Shown piece after piece: positions 37,548-46,898 of a DNA stretch of 64,000 bases. Within the stretch, counting starts at the first letter, position 1; each line of letters begins with the position of its first letter. Position numbers and translations under genes: made by a program. The notes below the pieces were generated by a model. It ran no database searches, was not told where the DNA came from, and was given only the letters and a program-made list of their open reading frames with translations. Source of the DNA: Legionella parisiensis (GTDB taxonomy: Bacteria; Pseudomonadota; Gammaproteobacteria; Legionellales; Legionellaceae); contig NZ_LNYQ01000013.1 in assembly GCF_001467945.1 (NCBI RefSeq), forward strand, positions 1,094,716 to 1,158,715. The letters are read 5' to 3'.

Positions 37548-38951
37548 ATGACCAAAGTTTTTACCATAAAACAGTGTTTAGATGGTGAGATCCGCATTAA
37601 TGAACATGTTACTGTTAGAGGCTGGGTAAAGACCCGACGTGACTCCAAAATGGGCTTATCTTTTATCAGCCTGCATGATGGCTCATGTTTTGCTCCTATC
37701 CAAATCGTAGCGACAGATGCTTTATCTAATTATAATGAGGAAGTCAGCAAACTGACTGCTGGATGCTCTCTGATTGCCTCCGGCAAATTAGTCGCTTCAC
37801 AAGGAAAAGGCCAAGCTTTTGAAATTCAGGCTGACTCGATTAAAGTCGTAGGTTGGGTAGAAAATCCAGATACCTATCCTATTCAGGCGAAACGTCATAC
37901 ACTGGAATTCCTACGTGAAGTAGCTCATCTGCGGCCTCGTACAAATACAATTAGTGCGGTTACGCGAATTCGTCATTGCCTATCCCAAGCTATCCATCGT
38001 TTTTTCCACGAACAAGGCTTTTTCTGGGTACATACCCCCATTATCACCTCAAGCGATTGTGAAGGTGCGGGCGAAATGTTTCGCGTATCCACTTTAGATC
38101 TTTTAAATGTACCTAAAAATGAATACGGTCAAACTGACTTTAGCAAAGACTTTTTTGCTAAAGAAACTTTTCTTACTGTTTCAGGCCAGTTAAACCTGGA
38201 AGCCTATTGTATGGCTATGTCCAAAGTATATACTTTTGGACCAACTTTTCGTGCTGAAAACTCTAATACAAGCCGTCATCTCGCAGAATTTTGGATGATC
38301 GAGCCTGAAGTCGCTTTTGCTACTTTACACGATATTTGTGATTTAAGCCAAAGCATGTTGCGCTATTTATGCAAAGCTGTTCTGGAGGAGCGTGCGGATG
38401 ATATGGACTTTTTCAATCAATTCGTGGCCCCCGGATGTATTGAACGCCTGGAACATATTGTTAATTCAGATTTTGAAGTCATGACCTACACCGACGCCAT
38501 TAATATTTTAGAAAAAAGCGGTCAATCTTTTGAATTTCCCGTGAGTTGGGGATTGGATTTACAATCTGAACATGAACGCTATCTGGCAGAAATTCATTGT
38601 AAAAAACCCGTGATACTTACTAACTACCCTCAGGAAATCAAAGGCTTTTATATGCGTCTCAATGATGATGAAAAAACGGTCGCAGCTATGGATGTTTTAG
38701 CACCTGGAATCGGTGAAATCATCGGTGGCAGCCAGCGGGAAGAACGCCTGGATATTCTGGATAAGCGCATTGAGGAATGCAATCTAAATAAAGAAAGTTA
38801 TCAATGGTATAGGGACTTGCGTCGTTACGGCAGCGTACCTCATGCAGGATTCGGGTTAGGTTTCGAGCGATTGGTCAGCTATGTTACCGGTTTAGCCAAC
38901 GTACGCGATGTTATTCCTTTCCCACGCACGCCAGGACATGCCGATTATTAA
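37548..38951 (+). CDS. asnS: Asparaginyl-tRNA synthetase
   Basis: Class IIb synthetase that charges tRNA-Asn. The 467-residue protein has the N-terminal OB fold ([21 protein letters not shown]), class II motif 2 ([25 protein letters not shown]) and motif 3 ([15 protein letters not shown]). The ending [17 protein letters not shown] is typical of AsnRS rather than AspRS. The ATG follows GAGGAG. It is transcribed alone and ends at a stem-loop. Confidence 0.96.
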   Translation: MTKVFTIKQCLDGEIRINEHVTVRGWVKTRRDSKMGLSFISLHDGSCFAPIQIVATDALSNYNEEVSKLTAGCSLIASGKLVASQGKGQAFEIQADSIKVVGWVENPDTYPIQAKRHTLEFLREVAHLRPRTNTISAVTRIRHCLSQAIHRFFHEQGFFWVHTPIITSSDCEGAGEMFRVSTLDLLNVPKNEYGQTDFSKDFFAKETFLTVSGQLNLEAYCMAMSKVYTFGPTFRAENSNTSRHLAEFWMIEPEVAFATLHDICDLSQSMLRYLCKAVLEERADDMDFFNQFVAPGCIERLEHIVNSDFEVMTYTDAINILEKSGQSFEFPVSWGLDLQSEHERYLAEIHCKKPVILTNYPQEIKGFYMRLNDDEKTVAAMDVLAPGIGEIIGGSQREERLDILDKRIEECNLNKESYQWYRDLRRYGSVPHAGFGLGFERLVSYVTGLANVRDVIPFPRTPGHADY

Positions 38952-38975
38952 GAATAAATTTATCTTCTTGCAATA

Positions 38976-39006
38976 TGAAGCAGAACTCCATACGGACTCT
39001 GCTTCT
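38976..39006. terminator. Stem-loop between convergent asnS and a small gene
   Basis: GAAGCAGA and TCTGCTTC form an 8-bp stem with a 13-nt loop, 25 bp after the asnS stop and 17 bp beyond the stop of the minus-strand gene. It may terminate both. Confidence 0.55.
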
Positions 39007-39022
39007 TCAATTCATTAAAATG

Positions 39023-39307
39023 TTATAAGGTCAATTCACTATTAGAAGACTCTTCTTCACTTGAGTCTTCGAGTATGGTTGCTAGTTTCCCAGTATAAGG
39101 CAATTGCAAATCTTTTTCTTTTGAGGGATTACGGCTGCTTTTGGGAGACAAAAAACCATGGGAAGTTAATGGAACTCCAACATCTGTAAGCTCATACTGA
39201 TTTTTGTCTGCTTTGATCTTAGCTATTAAATTTTCTTCAGGGTTACTCGAGTGGATATCTTGAGCGGATGAAAGTTTTTTACCAATCTTTTGGGCTTTAT
39301 TAAACAT
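39023..39307 (-). CDS. Small hypothetical protein with acidic C-terminus
   Basis: A 94-residue protein with no known domain. The N-terminal third is basic (MFNKAQKIGKKLSS), the middle is polar, and the end (ILEDSSEEESSNSELTL) is an acidic Glu/Ser block finishing with a hydrophobic Leu-Thr-Leu. This tail matches the E-block pattern described for Dot/Icm substrates. AGGAAA precedes the ATG. It is transcribed alone between asnS and lolD. It may be a small effector, but the evidence is only compositional. Confidence 0.5.
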   Translation of the reverse strand: MFNKAQKIGKKLSSAQDIHSSNPEENLIAKIKADKNQYELTDVGVPLTSHGFLSPKSSRNPSKEKDLQLPYTGKLATILEDSSEEESSNSELTL

Positions 39308-39370
39308 CTTATTTTTTCCTGTTGTATAGTTCTAAACACTTTCAGTTGGATCTTGGTTCATAGTCCAAAG

Positions 39371-40054
39371 CTACTTAAAGTCAGATAAAACACCCTCTCC
39401 TAATACCAAAACCCTATCCATCTGTTTTGCTAACTGATGATCATGGGTGACAATAACCAAAGCAGTACTCATTTTTCTATTCAACTCCAGCATTAAATCA
39501 AATACCTTCGTTGCAGTTGTCTGATCAAGATTTCCCGTAGGTTCATCTGCCAATACACAATAAGGCTGGTGCACCAAAGCACGAGCTATTGCAACCCGTT
39601 GCCGCTCTCCACCTGAGAGCTGTGCAGGTTTATGTGTTTTTCTTTCTTTAAGTCCAACATCATCCAACATTTTATTTGCTTCAGCCTCCGCAGCCTTCAC
39701 GGAGATATTTGCTAATAATAAAGGCATGCAAACATTTTCAAGTGCGGTAAACTCGGGTAACAAGTGATGAAACTGATAGATAAATCCTAAACCCTGATTA
39801 CGTAGTTTACACCGTTGTTTTTCGTTTATCTTTTGCCAATTTACATCCTTAATCCATACTTCTCCGCTTGTTGGTTTATCCAAACCACCCAACAAATGCA
39901 ATAAAGTGCTTTTTCCAGATCCTGAAGGCCCAATAATTGCCAAGCGTTCACCTTGAGCTATGGACAAATTAATCCCTCGCAATACGTCTACTTTAGAAGT
40001 ACCGTCATTGTATGACTTACACAGTTTTTTCGCATTTAAAATAATATCATTCAT
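39371..40054 (-). CDS. lolD: Lipoprotein-releasing ABC transporter ATPase LolD
   Basis: ATPase that powers release of outer-membrane lipoproteins from the inner membrane to LolA. The protein has about 227 residues with Walker [11 protein letters not shown]-loop [17 protein letters not shown] (the HLLPEF region is typical of LolD), signature [15 protein letters not shown], and Walker [13 protein letters not shown]. The frame is open to 40072, but GGAGG stands 9 nt before the ATG at 40054, which also overlaps the lolC end by 8 bp. It forms an operon with lolC upstream. Confidence 0.93.
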   Translation of the reverse strand: MNDIILNAKKLCKSYNDGTSKVDVLRGINLSIAQGERLAIIGPSGSGKSTLLHLLGGLDKPTSGEVWIKDVNWQKINEKQRCKLRNQGLGFIYQFHHLLPEFTALENVCMPLLLANISVKAAEAEANKMLDDVGLKERKTHKPAQLSGGERQRVAIARALVHQPYCVLADEPTGNLDQTTATKVFDLMLELNRKMSTALVIVTHDHQLAKQMDRVLVLGEGVLSDFK

Positions 40055-41291
40055 AATGCAAAGCCTCCGCAATCACTGTTTTTGAGGCGCGCCAGGCAGG
40101 ATAAATGGTTGCAAGAAAACTCATTAATAACGCCATAACACAAACTTTCCATAGATCGCTAAACAGGATCTCTGAAGGTAAATAATCAACAAAATAAATA
40201 CTGGACGATAAAACTTTAACATGAAACCAGGCTTGTAGATGATTCACAATTGCGGTCGCATTTTTTGCCAATACTAATCCACCAAGTAAACCAAACAAGG
40301 TGCCTACAATTCCCACCATCATTCCTTGCACAATAAATGTCCATAATATGGTAGAAGGAGTCGCACCAATAGTTCTTAAAATTGCAATCTCTGCTTGTTT
40401 GTCATTTACAACCATCACCAGGGAAGACACTAGATTAAATGCAGCCACTGCGATAATTAGTAATAAAATAAGGAACATCATTGTTTTTTCCATTTTAACC
40501 GCTTGGAAAAATGCACCATATTGCTGCGTCCAATTGCCTACCTGGTATTCACCACCTAATAGATGAGATAACCGATAAGACAATTCCGGGGCTTGGTAAA
40601 CATTATCTATTTTCATCTTGATTCCTGTTACCTCATCACCCATTTGCAATAATTTTTGCGCATCCCCCATATTGATAAATGCTAATTTAGTATCAAAATT
40701 AAACCCGCTTCCAGCAGAGAAAACCCCAACTACAGTAAATCGCTTAAAGCGAGGAATCATGCCCGCAGGAGTAACTGTTGCCTGGGGAATCATGACGGTG
40801 ACCTTATCCCCGATCATTGTTCCCATACTATCCGCAAGTCCTCTACCCAAGATAATGCCGAAATCTTTTAAATTATTTAGACTCCCCGCAAGCAACTTAT
40901 CTTGCAAGTGACTCATCTGTTGTTCTTTTTCGGGTAAAATTCCCGTCAAGACAATAGGTAAAACCTGTCCGTCATTCACCATTAATCCCTGTCCGCCAAC
41001 ATAGGGTGAAAGTGCTTTAATTTCAGGAATCGTTTGGATTTTTTTAGCCACTTCAGGCCAGTCACTAAGTCGTTCATTAGGTCCGGAAACCGTAATTTCA
41101 GGAGCCATCCCAAAAAACCGGTTATGGATTTGCTGATCAAATCCATTCATTACTGATAAGACCGTAATAAGAACCATCACTCCTAAGCCTATACCTAACA
41201 TTGAGCTTAACGAAATAAAAGAAACAAAATGATTCTTCTTTCTGGAACGCGTGTAGCGTAACCCCATAAAGAGAGCTAATGGTTTATACAT
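40047..41291 (-). CDS. lolC: Lipoprotein-releasing permease, LolC/LolE (LolF-like)
   Basis: Inner-membrane permease of 414 residues. One helix near the N-terminus ([21 protein letters not shown]) is followed by a large periplasmic domain of the MacB/LolC type (about residues 45-260). Three C-terminal helices form the FtsX domain, with [16 protein letters not shown] as the coupling region that meets LolD. The opening with [21 protein letters not shown] is standard. Only one permease gene is present next to lolD, where E. coli has lolC and lolE. Either the second is elsewhere or this is a LolF-type homodimer, as found in some gammaproteobacteria. Confidence 0.9.
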   Translation of the reverse strand: MYKPLALFMGLRYTRSRKKNHFVSFISLSSMLGIGLGVMVLITVLSVMNGFDQQIHNRFFGMAPEITVSGPNERLSDWPEVAKKIQTIPEIKALSPYVGGQGLMVNDGQVLPIVLTGILPEKEQQMSHLQDKLLAGSLNNLKDFGIILGRGLADSMGTMIGDKVTVMIPQATVTPAGMIPRFKRFTVVGVFSAGSGFNFDTKLAFINMGDAQKLLQMGDEVTGIKMKIDNVYQAPELSYRLSHLLGGEYQVGNWTQQYGAFFQAVKMEKTMMFLILLLIIAVAAFNLVSSLVMVVNDKQAEIAILRTIGATPSTILWTFIVQGMMVGIVGTLFGLLGGLVLAKNATAIVNHLQAWFHVKVLSSSIYFVDYLPSEILFSDLWKVCVMALLMSFLATIYPAWRASKTVIAEALHYE

Positions 41292-41969
41292 ATTTGCTTT
41301 AATTTTGGTTAAAGTCTTATTGTAGAGAAAAAATCATCTGAGAGATATACCTTATACATAGTTCGACTTATTTATTATTTTCTTCATCAGTTAACCCACA
41401 TACTTATCCACAGAATTTGTGGATATTTCGTTGCTGTCGCCTAATCACTTGCATGATAATAATCAGCAACACATAAAATCAGCAAGTGCTTTCTATCACA
41501 CCAATCATAAGGAGAACCTTATAAATCAATTACTATGCAATGCGTGAATTAATCTTATCGGAGTTGCTGTATGGCACAAGAGAAATCAGGGTGTCCCTTT
41601 AGAGATGTCATAACGCGTACTTCGAGTCATTTAAGTAAAACAGATGAGCCTCAAGAAATAAAAAGTCTTCTCGTTTAAATCATCATAAAACACACTCATG
41701 TCTCGAATTAACTGCTGGTGCGAGATGGCTTTGTAAAAGGATTTAATATCGACGAGTTACCTGCTGAGAATTTTGTAAGGTCCTTGATTTTTTTAAATTT
41801 TTTTCAAAAAAGAGTGCTGCCTATAATCAACATGTATGTATCGTAGGTCGATGGACTTTCTCATACACCATATTCCCATAAAAATCATTAATTTTACAAA
41901 TTGTTAATTTAATCTATTTAAAGTAAGATGTTTTACCAATAAAACTATTGATATAAAATAAGGACGATT
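41292..41969. other. Intergenic region with paired DnaA-box-like sites and possible gene remnants
   Basis: About 680 bp. TTATCCACA (41404-41412) matches the DnaA box consensus, and TGTGGATAT (41418-41426) is an inverted near-copy five bases on. Further right, a 35-codon frame and short coding-like stretches (about 41680-41780) suggest a decayed gene. The 200 bp before the ankyrin gene are very AT-rich and should hold its promoter. Confidence 0.45.
41571..41678 (+). pseudogene. Short open frame, possible gene remnant
   Basis: A 35-residue frame starting MAQEKSGCPFRDVITR with GGAG 8 nt upstream. It stops early, and coding-like peptide in other frames follows (for example GFVKGFNIDELPAENF). This looks like the 5' end of a gene broken by frameshifts, though a real small peptide cannot be excluded. 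I cannot name the parent family. Confidence 0.3.
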
Positions 41970-43499
41970 ATGGCCTCATCGCAAGTAGAAGTAAAAAAAA
42001 TCATCTTCAGTGAAAAGATTATTGCCTTGGTCAATAAACCTGATGTTCATTTTGATGAGATAGATGCATTGGTAGATGAAGAACTTGCGGTAGTACCGGG
42101 TGGCAAAGCACTTGATCAGCTAACTGATTTCACTCATCTCGTTTCCTTCATTAAAGCAAAACGCTTTTCTCATCCTGTCTTGGCCCTGCAGGTGTTTATC
42201 AGTGAAAATACAAGCCAGGATACACGTCAGGCTCTGATTAAAGCAATTGGGATGGCTCCTGCACGCGACGATAAAATTTATGAGCTCATCTGTTTTTTAG
42301 CCCAAAAGGATAAGCTCGCCCGATATACGCAAATAGCCCATGTTGCTCCGTTACGTTTTACCATGGGTCAAGGTGAGCGCGAACATACAGAAGAATATAG
42401 TGATTGGTATTTAATATTTGACCTGTTTGGACTCTGTAAAAGTCTGCCTTCTGAATTAATTCCTTTAATAGCGGAATTATTAACTACAACGACTCCCTCA
42501 GTGGAAGATCTTCGAATGCTTGAAAAATTTCTTAAATTCGTAGACAGGATTGATCTTTTACGGAAAGACATAATAGAAGCTATGCTTCCTCAATTAAGAT
42601 ATAAAAACAGTATAGAAAAACTTCAATCTTTCCTGGGCTATTTACAGAGTAATGATTTGTTACACCCCACCATTTTAAAACATACTCTTCCCTTGTTGCA
42701 CCATTTAGACGCGCTTAAAGTTTTTTTCAATGCCTACCTGCAAGAGCTGCAATCGGACAGATCATGCCGAGAGACATTAGAAAAACTCAATCCATTTTGC
42801 CAACTTTCTCTGGCTGAAAAGGGAAGTTATGATGATGTAGTATCAACCAATACCCCTCTACATCTAGCTATTATTGAACGTAATCTCTTTAATCTGGAAC
42901 ATGCATTGAACTTGGCAAACTCGAACCTTCTCTTGGCAACTTCTTATGACAATACAGCCCTGCTCTTAGCCTGCAAACTGGCTGATAAAGAAGCAGCAAA
43001 GCATATTTTGGAAAAAATGCGCGAGTTAAATTGTAATGTAAATCAAACAGACCATCATGGAATGACGGCACTTCATTGGGCAAGATTTTATCATTTTGAT
43101 GATTTAAGTATGGAACTAATTGAAGCTGGCGCCCATGAAGATTTGAAAGCAACAAATGGTAAAAACTGTGCTTACTTTGCAAAGCATCAATTTACGCTTC
43201 TTGATTTTAAAATAGAAGGTCCTGAAATTGTTGAAGATTTCTTCAAATTAAAAAATTGTGCTTTGACTGACATTGCCTTTCATGCAGATAAAATTGCTTT
43301 AAATCTAAAATTAACTACCTCAAAAGAAGTGATGGATTTGTATCAAAATGATGAGATGGCTCAAATTCGCTCATCCAATCGTTTCTTATTATTTTTTAAA
43401 CCGTTTCGTACCCGATTAGTTGAATGGTTAGGAAAACAAAGAGAACTGGATTATCAATCCCGCTCGTTAGCAGCTGAACAAAGAGTAGTTCCAAGCTGA
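41970..43499 (+). CDS. Ankyrin-repeat protein, probable Dot/Icm effector
   Basis: A 509-residue protein. The first 290 residues are a helical region I do not recognise. Ankyrin-type repeats follow at about residues 295-400, with TPLHLAIIERNLFNLEHAL, then TALLLACKLADKEAAKHIL, then MTALHWARFYHFDDLSMELIEAGA. After these comes a segment of about 100 residues ending in a basic, aromatic-rich stretch (FLLFFKPFRTRLVEWLG) and a polar tail. No signal peptide is present. Ankyrin proteins are common among Dot/Icm effectors and this gene stands alone after a long AT-rich gap. The effector call is inference, and its orthologue cannot be named from memory. Confidence 0.72.
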   Translation: MASSQVEVKKIIFSEKIIALVNKPDVHFDEIDALVDEELAVVPGGKALDQLTDFTHLVSFIKAKRFSHPVLALQVFISENTSQDTRQALIKAIGMAPARDDKIYELICFLAQKDKLARYTQIAHVAPLRFTMGQGEREHTEEYSDWYLIFDLFGLCKSLPSELIPLIAELLTTTTPSVEDLRMLEKFLKFVDRIDLLRKDIIEAMLPQLRYKNSIEKLQSFLGYLQSNDLLHPTILKHTLPLLHHLDALKVFFNAYLQELQSDRSCRETLEKLNPFCQLSLAEKGSYDDVVSTNTPLHLAIIERNLFNLEHALNLANSNLLLATSYDNTALLLACKLADKEAAKHILEKMRELNCNVNQTDHHGMTALHWARFYHFDDLSMELIEAGAHEDLKATNGKNCAYFAKHQFTLLDFKIEGPEIVEDFFKLKNCALTDIAFHADKIALNLKLTTSKEVMDLYQNDEMAQIRSSNRFLLFFKPFRTRLVEWLGKQRELDYQSRSLAAEQRVVPS

Positions 43500-43616
43500 G
43501 GCAATAAAATGTGGTCGGAAATCAAGAAAGGATACTCGGTAGCGTATTTTTTTAATAAACTACCGGTTATCCTATATAACATATGTAAAACCTGCTATCA
43601 GATAAGGTAAATTTGT

Positions 43617-44036
43617 ATGAATCCCAGCTCTTGGTATTATCCTTCGCTCATTGCTTTGTGTCTTTATGGTGCCTGGGGATATTGGGGCACAAGAGCATCA
43701 AGTTTTATTAATCCCCTGTCCATCACTTTTTATTCAAGCATCGGGGTATTAATTTCTGGCATCATCGCTTTGGTATTACTTGATTTCAAACTGGATCTTT
43801 GTCCTAGAGGTAGCGCGTACGGACTATTGAACGGTTTAGCAAGTGGTGTCGCCTGTATTTTTTTTATAGCCGCACTTCGTAACGGACCCACAATGCCCGT
43901 AGTGCTTGTCACGTCAATGTATCCTATGATCACTCTCTTGTTATGCGTCGTCTTTCTCAAACAAGGACTAACATTCAAACATGGATTGGGGATGATCTTT
44001 GCTATACTTGCGTTAATCTTATTTGCTACTGAATAA
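43617..44036 (+). CDS. Half-size DMT/EamA-type membrane protein
   Basis: A 139-residue inner-membrane protein with about five hydrophobic segments, equal to one EamA half-domain of the drug/metabolite transporter superfamily. Features include LYGAWGYWGTRAS near the N-terminus, FFIAALRNGPTMPVVLVTSMYPMIT and the final helix GMIFAILALILFATE. Single-domain members are thought to work as dimers. The substrate is unknown. It lies 117 bp after the ankyrin gene and converges on the tRNA cluster. Confidence 0.78.
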   Translation: MNPSSWYYPSLIALCLYGAWGYWGTRASSFINPLSITFYSSIGVLISGIIALVLLDFKLDLCPRGSAYGLLNGLASGVACIFFIAALRNGPTMPVVLVTSMYPMITLLLCVVFLKQGLTFKHGLGMIFAILALILFATE

Positions 44037-44044
44037 CTTATGAT

Positions 44045-44132
44045 TGGTGCCCAGGGCCGGAATCGAACCGGCATGGTGTTACCACCGAGGGATTTTAAGT
44101 CCCTTGCGTCTACCTGTTTCGCCACCTGGGCA
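44045..44132 (-). tRNA. tRNA-Leu (UAA)
   Basis: Starts TGCCCAGGTGGCG on the minus strand, has a long variable arm, anticodon TAA within CTTAAAA, T-arm GGTTCGATTCC, acceptor 3' strand CTGGGCA and an encoded CCA. The length of 88 including CCA fits a class II tRNA. It is the third tRNA in the pgsA-Gly-Cys-Leu order, equivalent to E. coli leuZ. Confidence 0.95.
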
Positions 44133-44140
44133 ATCGATTG

Positions 44141-44214
44141 TGGAGGCTGAGGCCGGAATCGAACCGGCGTACACGGCTTTGCAGGCCGCTGCATGACCAC
44201 TCTGCCACACAGCC
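44141..44214 (-). tRNA. tRNA-Cys (GCA)
   Basis: Minus strand starts GGCTGTGTGGCAGAG, anticodon GCA in CTGCAAA, T-arm GGTTCGATTCC, encoded CCA. It lies 8 bp before tRNA-Leu, so they share a transcript. It is equivalent to cysT of E. coli. Confidence 0.95.
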
Positions 44215-44245
44215 TCAATTAATACTTCTATATCTTCACGGCTCT

Positions 44246-44274
44246 AAAAAAAAAAGCGACTTTTTGTCGCTTTA
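44246..44274 (-). terminator. Terminator-like hairpin between tRNA-Gly and tRNA-Cys
   Basis: On the minus strand AAAGCGAC, AAAAA loop, GTCGCTTT followed by a long T run. It starts 4 bp after the CCA of tRNA-Gly and would end the pgsA-tRNA-Gly transcript, leaving Cys and Leu tRNAs to a second promoter or to read-through. Confidence 0.8.
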
Positions 44275-44277
44275 ATT

Positions 44278-44353
<76 letters not shown>

Positions 44354-44405
44354 GTCTCTACGGGGTGTGATTCTACCGAAATTTAGCACCCTGTCAATAA
44401 TAAAA

Positions 44406-44990
44406 TTAATTTTTTTTCGTTAATTCTGGCCAAGCAATTGCCAAGTAAATAATCATCGACCAAATCGTTAAAATTGCTGCCACATAAAGTAAAACAAAAC
44501 CAAAAATACCACCCCAAGTATCCGTGGGATTAAAAGCAAGCAATAAAAACAGAGCTATCATTTGTAAAAACGTTTTTATTTTGCCCACATATCCTACGGT
44601 AACACTCGCCCTTCTACCAATTTCAGCCATCCACTCTCGCAATGCTGAAATGACAATTTCACGTCCAACAATAACAATGGCAGGGATCGTAATGTAATTA
44701 ATTTCCTTAGCCCCTACTAATAACAGTAAACTAGTGGAAACCAACAACTTATCTGCAACAGGATCAAGAAAAGCGCCAAAAGGAGACATCATCTGAAGTT
44801 TACGTGCCAGATAGCCATCTAACCAATCAGTAAAGCTTGCTGCAGCAAAGATACTTGCTGCCAAAACATGTGCAAATGAAAACGGTAAATAAAAAACAAT
44901 AACAAATACCGGAATCAGCATGATCCGCAGTAACGTTAGTAAATTCGGCAAACTGGTTAATGTACTCAACGCTTGATACTCCCTATACAT
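44406..44990 (-). CDS. pgsA: Phosphatidylglycerophosphate synthase
   Basis: Inner-membrane enzyme making phosphatidylglycerophosphate from CDP-diacylglycerol and glycerol 3-phosphate. It carries the CDP-alcohol phosphotransferase motif in FTDWLDGYLAR...FGAFLDPVADK and then GREIVISALREWMAE, close to E. coli PgsA. The open frame reaches 45146, but that part overlaps a dispersed repeat and is not conserved. The ATG at 44990 gives 194 residues. A TTG at 44969 has AGGGAG 9 nt upstream and gives 187 residues (E. coli 182), and may be the true start. It is followed by tRNA-Gly, -Cys and -Leu, the order seen in E. coli. Confidence 0.92.
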   Translation of the reverse strand: MYREYQALSTLTSLPNLLTLLRIMLIPVFVIVFYLPFSFAHVLAASIFAAASFTDWLDGYLARKLQMMSPFGAFLDPVADKLLVSTSLLLLVGAKEINYITIPAIVIVGREIVISALREWMAEIGRRASVTVGYVGKIKTFLQMIALFLLLAFNPTDTWGGIFGFVLLYVAAILTIWSMIIYLAIAWPELTKKN

Positions 44991-45095
44991 ATAACGAAAT
45001 AAAGCAACCCCCATCCTATGAGTAGCCCTAAAAATTAAACCTAGCCTGAATAAGCAAAACAGAGCCCCGCTGCCATTAAGTTCAGTGTATTTATT

Positions 45096-45178
45096 GTCAT
45101 CCCCGAACAGACAGGGATCCAACTCTAAATCGAAGGCCAAAATCAATTTAGAAAATAGGTTCCCGTCTACGCGGGAAT
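45096..45178. repeat. Family D repeat (TGTCATCCCCG...CGCGGGAAT)
   Basis: Imperfect inverted repeat with TTGTCATCCCCG at the left and TCTACGCGGGAATAA at the right. Similar to 60385-60470 and to a repeat type widespread in proteobacteria. It fills the gap between pgsA and the HAD gene. Confidence 0.6.
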
Positions 45179-45283
45179 AATAAATTCCTTAACAATCCCT
45201 CCATCCCTACTCGATGTGAGAAGAAACTTTTTCCACTTAAAGTTGCACCGATTCATCTGCACCCAAACTCCTGAAAGGCTATG

Positions 45284-45952
45284 TTAGCGACTACTTTTCG
45301 ATAAATTTAAAAAATCTGCTATTTGTTTATAATCATCAAATACTACGATTGCACCAGCAGCCTTAAGAGAAGCCTCTTCTTGTTGATGATAAATATCTAT
45401 TCCTACAGCAGTAACTCGAGCATTTTTTGCCATCTCCATGTCGGTCAGTGAATCACCAATCATTAAGGTTGTAGCAAAAGTTCCCCCATATTCTTCAATA
45501 ATTTCTTCCAACATTTGCGGGCAAGGTTTTGCAGGAGCCTGTCCTGCAGAACGTGTTACTTTAAACAGTGTATCAAGACCCGCCGCCTGCAAGGCGCGTA
45601 ACAAAGATTGATGCCCTTTGTTGGTTGCAATTGCCAGGTTTACCTTAGCCTCGTGCAATTGATAGATCAGTTCCCGCACGCCGGGCATCAAACATACATC
45701 AGATGAGCGAGAGTTCAAGCCCATCTGTACGGCTTGTAATAATTGCTGATGTTGTGTTGCAGTCAAATGAGGATATGTTTTCCTCAAAGCCTGTACTAAA
45801 CCCAAATCAACATATTTTCTCGCCTGGTGGGGATCAAAATCTCCAAAGCCTAACAAGTTCGCTTCTGTAGCAACTACATGTAAAATTATCCCTAAAGTAT
45901 CCGCAATAGTACCTTCCCAGTCAAATACTACCAAATCATATGGATTGCTCAT
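45284..45952 (-). CDS. HAD-family phosphatase (phosphoglycolate phosphatase-like)
   Basis: A 222-residue cytoplasmic HAD hydrolase. Motif I is FDWEGTIAD: the nucleophile D11 is present but the second aspartate, the usual acid/base, is Glu (E13). Motif II is NLAIATNKG and the late metal-binding motif is MIGDSLTDMEMA. The cap domain is the alpha-helical C1 type. The DxE form is unusual for a phosphatase and may slow or change activity. The start overlaps the end of rluC by 17 bp, the same pairing as rluC with a gph-like gene in several gammaproteobacteria. The substrate is unknown. Confidence 0.85.
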   Translation of the reverse strand: MSNPYDLVVFDWEGTIADTLGIILHVVATEANLLGFGDFDPHQARKYVDLGLVQALRKTYPHLTATQHQQLLQAVQMGLNSRSSDVCLMPGVRELIYQLHEAKVNLAIATNKGHQSLLRALQAAGLDTLFKVTRSAGQAPAKPCPQMLEEIIEEYGGTFATTLMIGDSLTDMEMAKNARVTAVGIDIYHQQEEASLKAAGAIVVFDDYKQIADFLNLSKSSR

Positions 45953-46892
45953 TACTCACTACGCTCCTCGCACGTAATTGTTTTAGTGCGGTAGAAAAAT
46001 GGTTATCCGCATCCGCTTGAAACAAATGTTTTGTACCATTCAATTCGAATTGGATGGATCGTGCATGTAAAAAAAGACGATGATGCTGATTATCTATCCC
46101 TTCGATTTCTCCTGCAAGTGCTCCATATTTTTTATCTCCGACAATAACATGTCCTAAATGGGCACTGTGTACACGAATTTGGTGCGTACGCCCCGTTTTG
46201 GGGCTGGCTTCAACCCAGCATGCCTGTTGATAATTTTCAAGAAGCCTAAATTCTGTTTCAGAAGCTTTTCCTTCTTCTCTAACCGATACAATACGCTCTC
46301 CTGATTTTAAGGTGTTTTTTTCAAGCGCAGCACGTACAGTCACCTGTTTTTTATTTTCCCAACGATGTGTGAGTAATGCCCAATAAGTTTTTTGCACCTC
46401 GCGTGACTCAAGCAAAGCATGCACCGCCCTAAGAACACTTCTTTTTTTGGCTAATAAAAGGCACCCAGAAGTTTCCTTATCAAGCCTATGAATTAATTCC
46501 AAATAATGCAAATCACTCCTGGTTTTTCTCAACGCTTCAATTACACCAAGACTCAAACCGCTACCACCATGTACAGCGATTCCTACTGGCTTATTAAGCA
46601 CCAAGAAAGAAGAATCTTCAAAGATGATGCTGTCCTTCAACCGTTTTGCCAAAGCATCACCGACAAATACCTCTTTTGATTCTGACAAGCGAATTGGAGG
46701 AATACGAACACTGTCCCCTGCATGCAATCTGGAATTGATTTGTGCTCTTTTTTTATTAACCCGGACCTCTCCGCCACGTATAATCCTGTAAATATGGCTT
46801 TTGGGAACACCTTTTAAAATACGAATCAAGTAATTATCCAAACGTTGGCCTTCTTCTTCATTACTGATTTCTTTATAACTTACTTCATTCAT
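45936..46892 (-). CDS. rluC: 23S rRNA pseudouridine synthase RluC
   Basis: Makes pseudouridines 955, 2504 and 2580 in 23S rRNA (E. coli numbering). The 318-residue protein has an N-terminal S4 RNA-binding domain (RLDNYLIRILKGVPKSHIYRIIRGGEVRVNK, split here by function only) and a RluA-type catalytic domain with the aspartate in HRLDKETSG. GRTHQIRVH is the second family motif. A TTG two codons upstream could also start it. It is divergent from rne, as in E. coli, with a long gap between. Confidence 0.92.
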   Translation of the reverse strand: MNEVSYKEISNEEEGQRLDNYLIRILKGVPKSHIYRIIRGGEVRVNKKRAQINSRLHAGDSVRIPPIRLSESKEVFVGDALAKRLKDSIIFEDSSFLVLNKPVGIAVHGGSGLSLGVIEALRKTRSDLHYLELIHRLDKETSGCLLLAKKRSVLRAVHALLESREVQKTYWALLTHRWENKKQVTVRAALEKNTLKSGERIVSVREEGKASETEFRLLENYQQACWVEASPKTGRTHQIRVHSAHLGHVIVGDKKYGALAGEIEGIDNQHHRLFLHARSIQFELNGTKHLFQADADNHFSTALKQLRARSVVSNEQSI

Positions 46893-46898
46893 TGTCAA

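Noticed and set aside
37304..37648. 114-codon frame opposite the asnS start
   Set aside because: It covers repeat remnants and the 5' end of asnS on the other strand and has no features of a real protein.
41418..41426. A replication origin at the paired DnaA-like boxes
   Set aside because: Only two boxes, no AT-rich unwinding element with repeats, and no dnaA, dnaN or gidA genes nearby.
44991..45146. N-terminal extension of PgsA
   Set aside because: It overlaps a family D repeat and does not align with PgsA proteins. Starts at 44990 or 44969 fit better.
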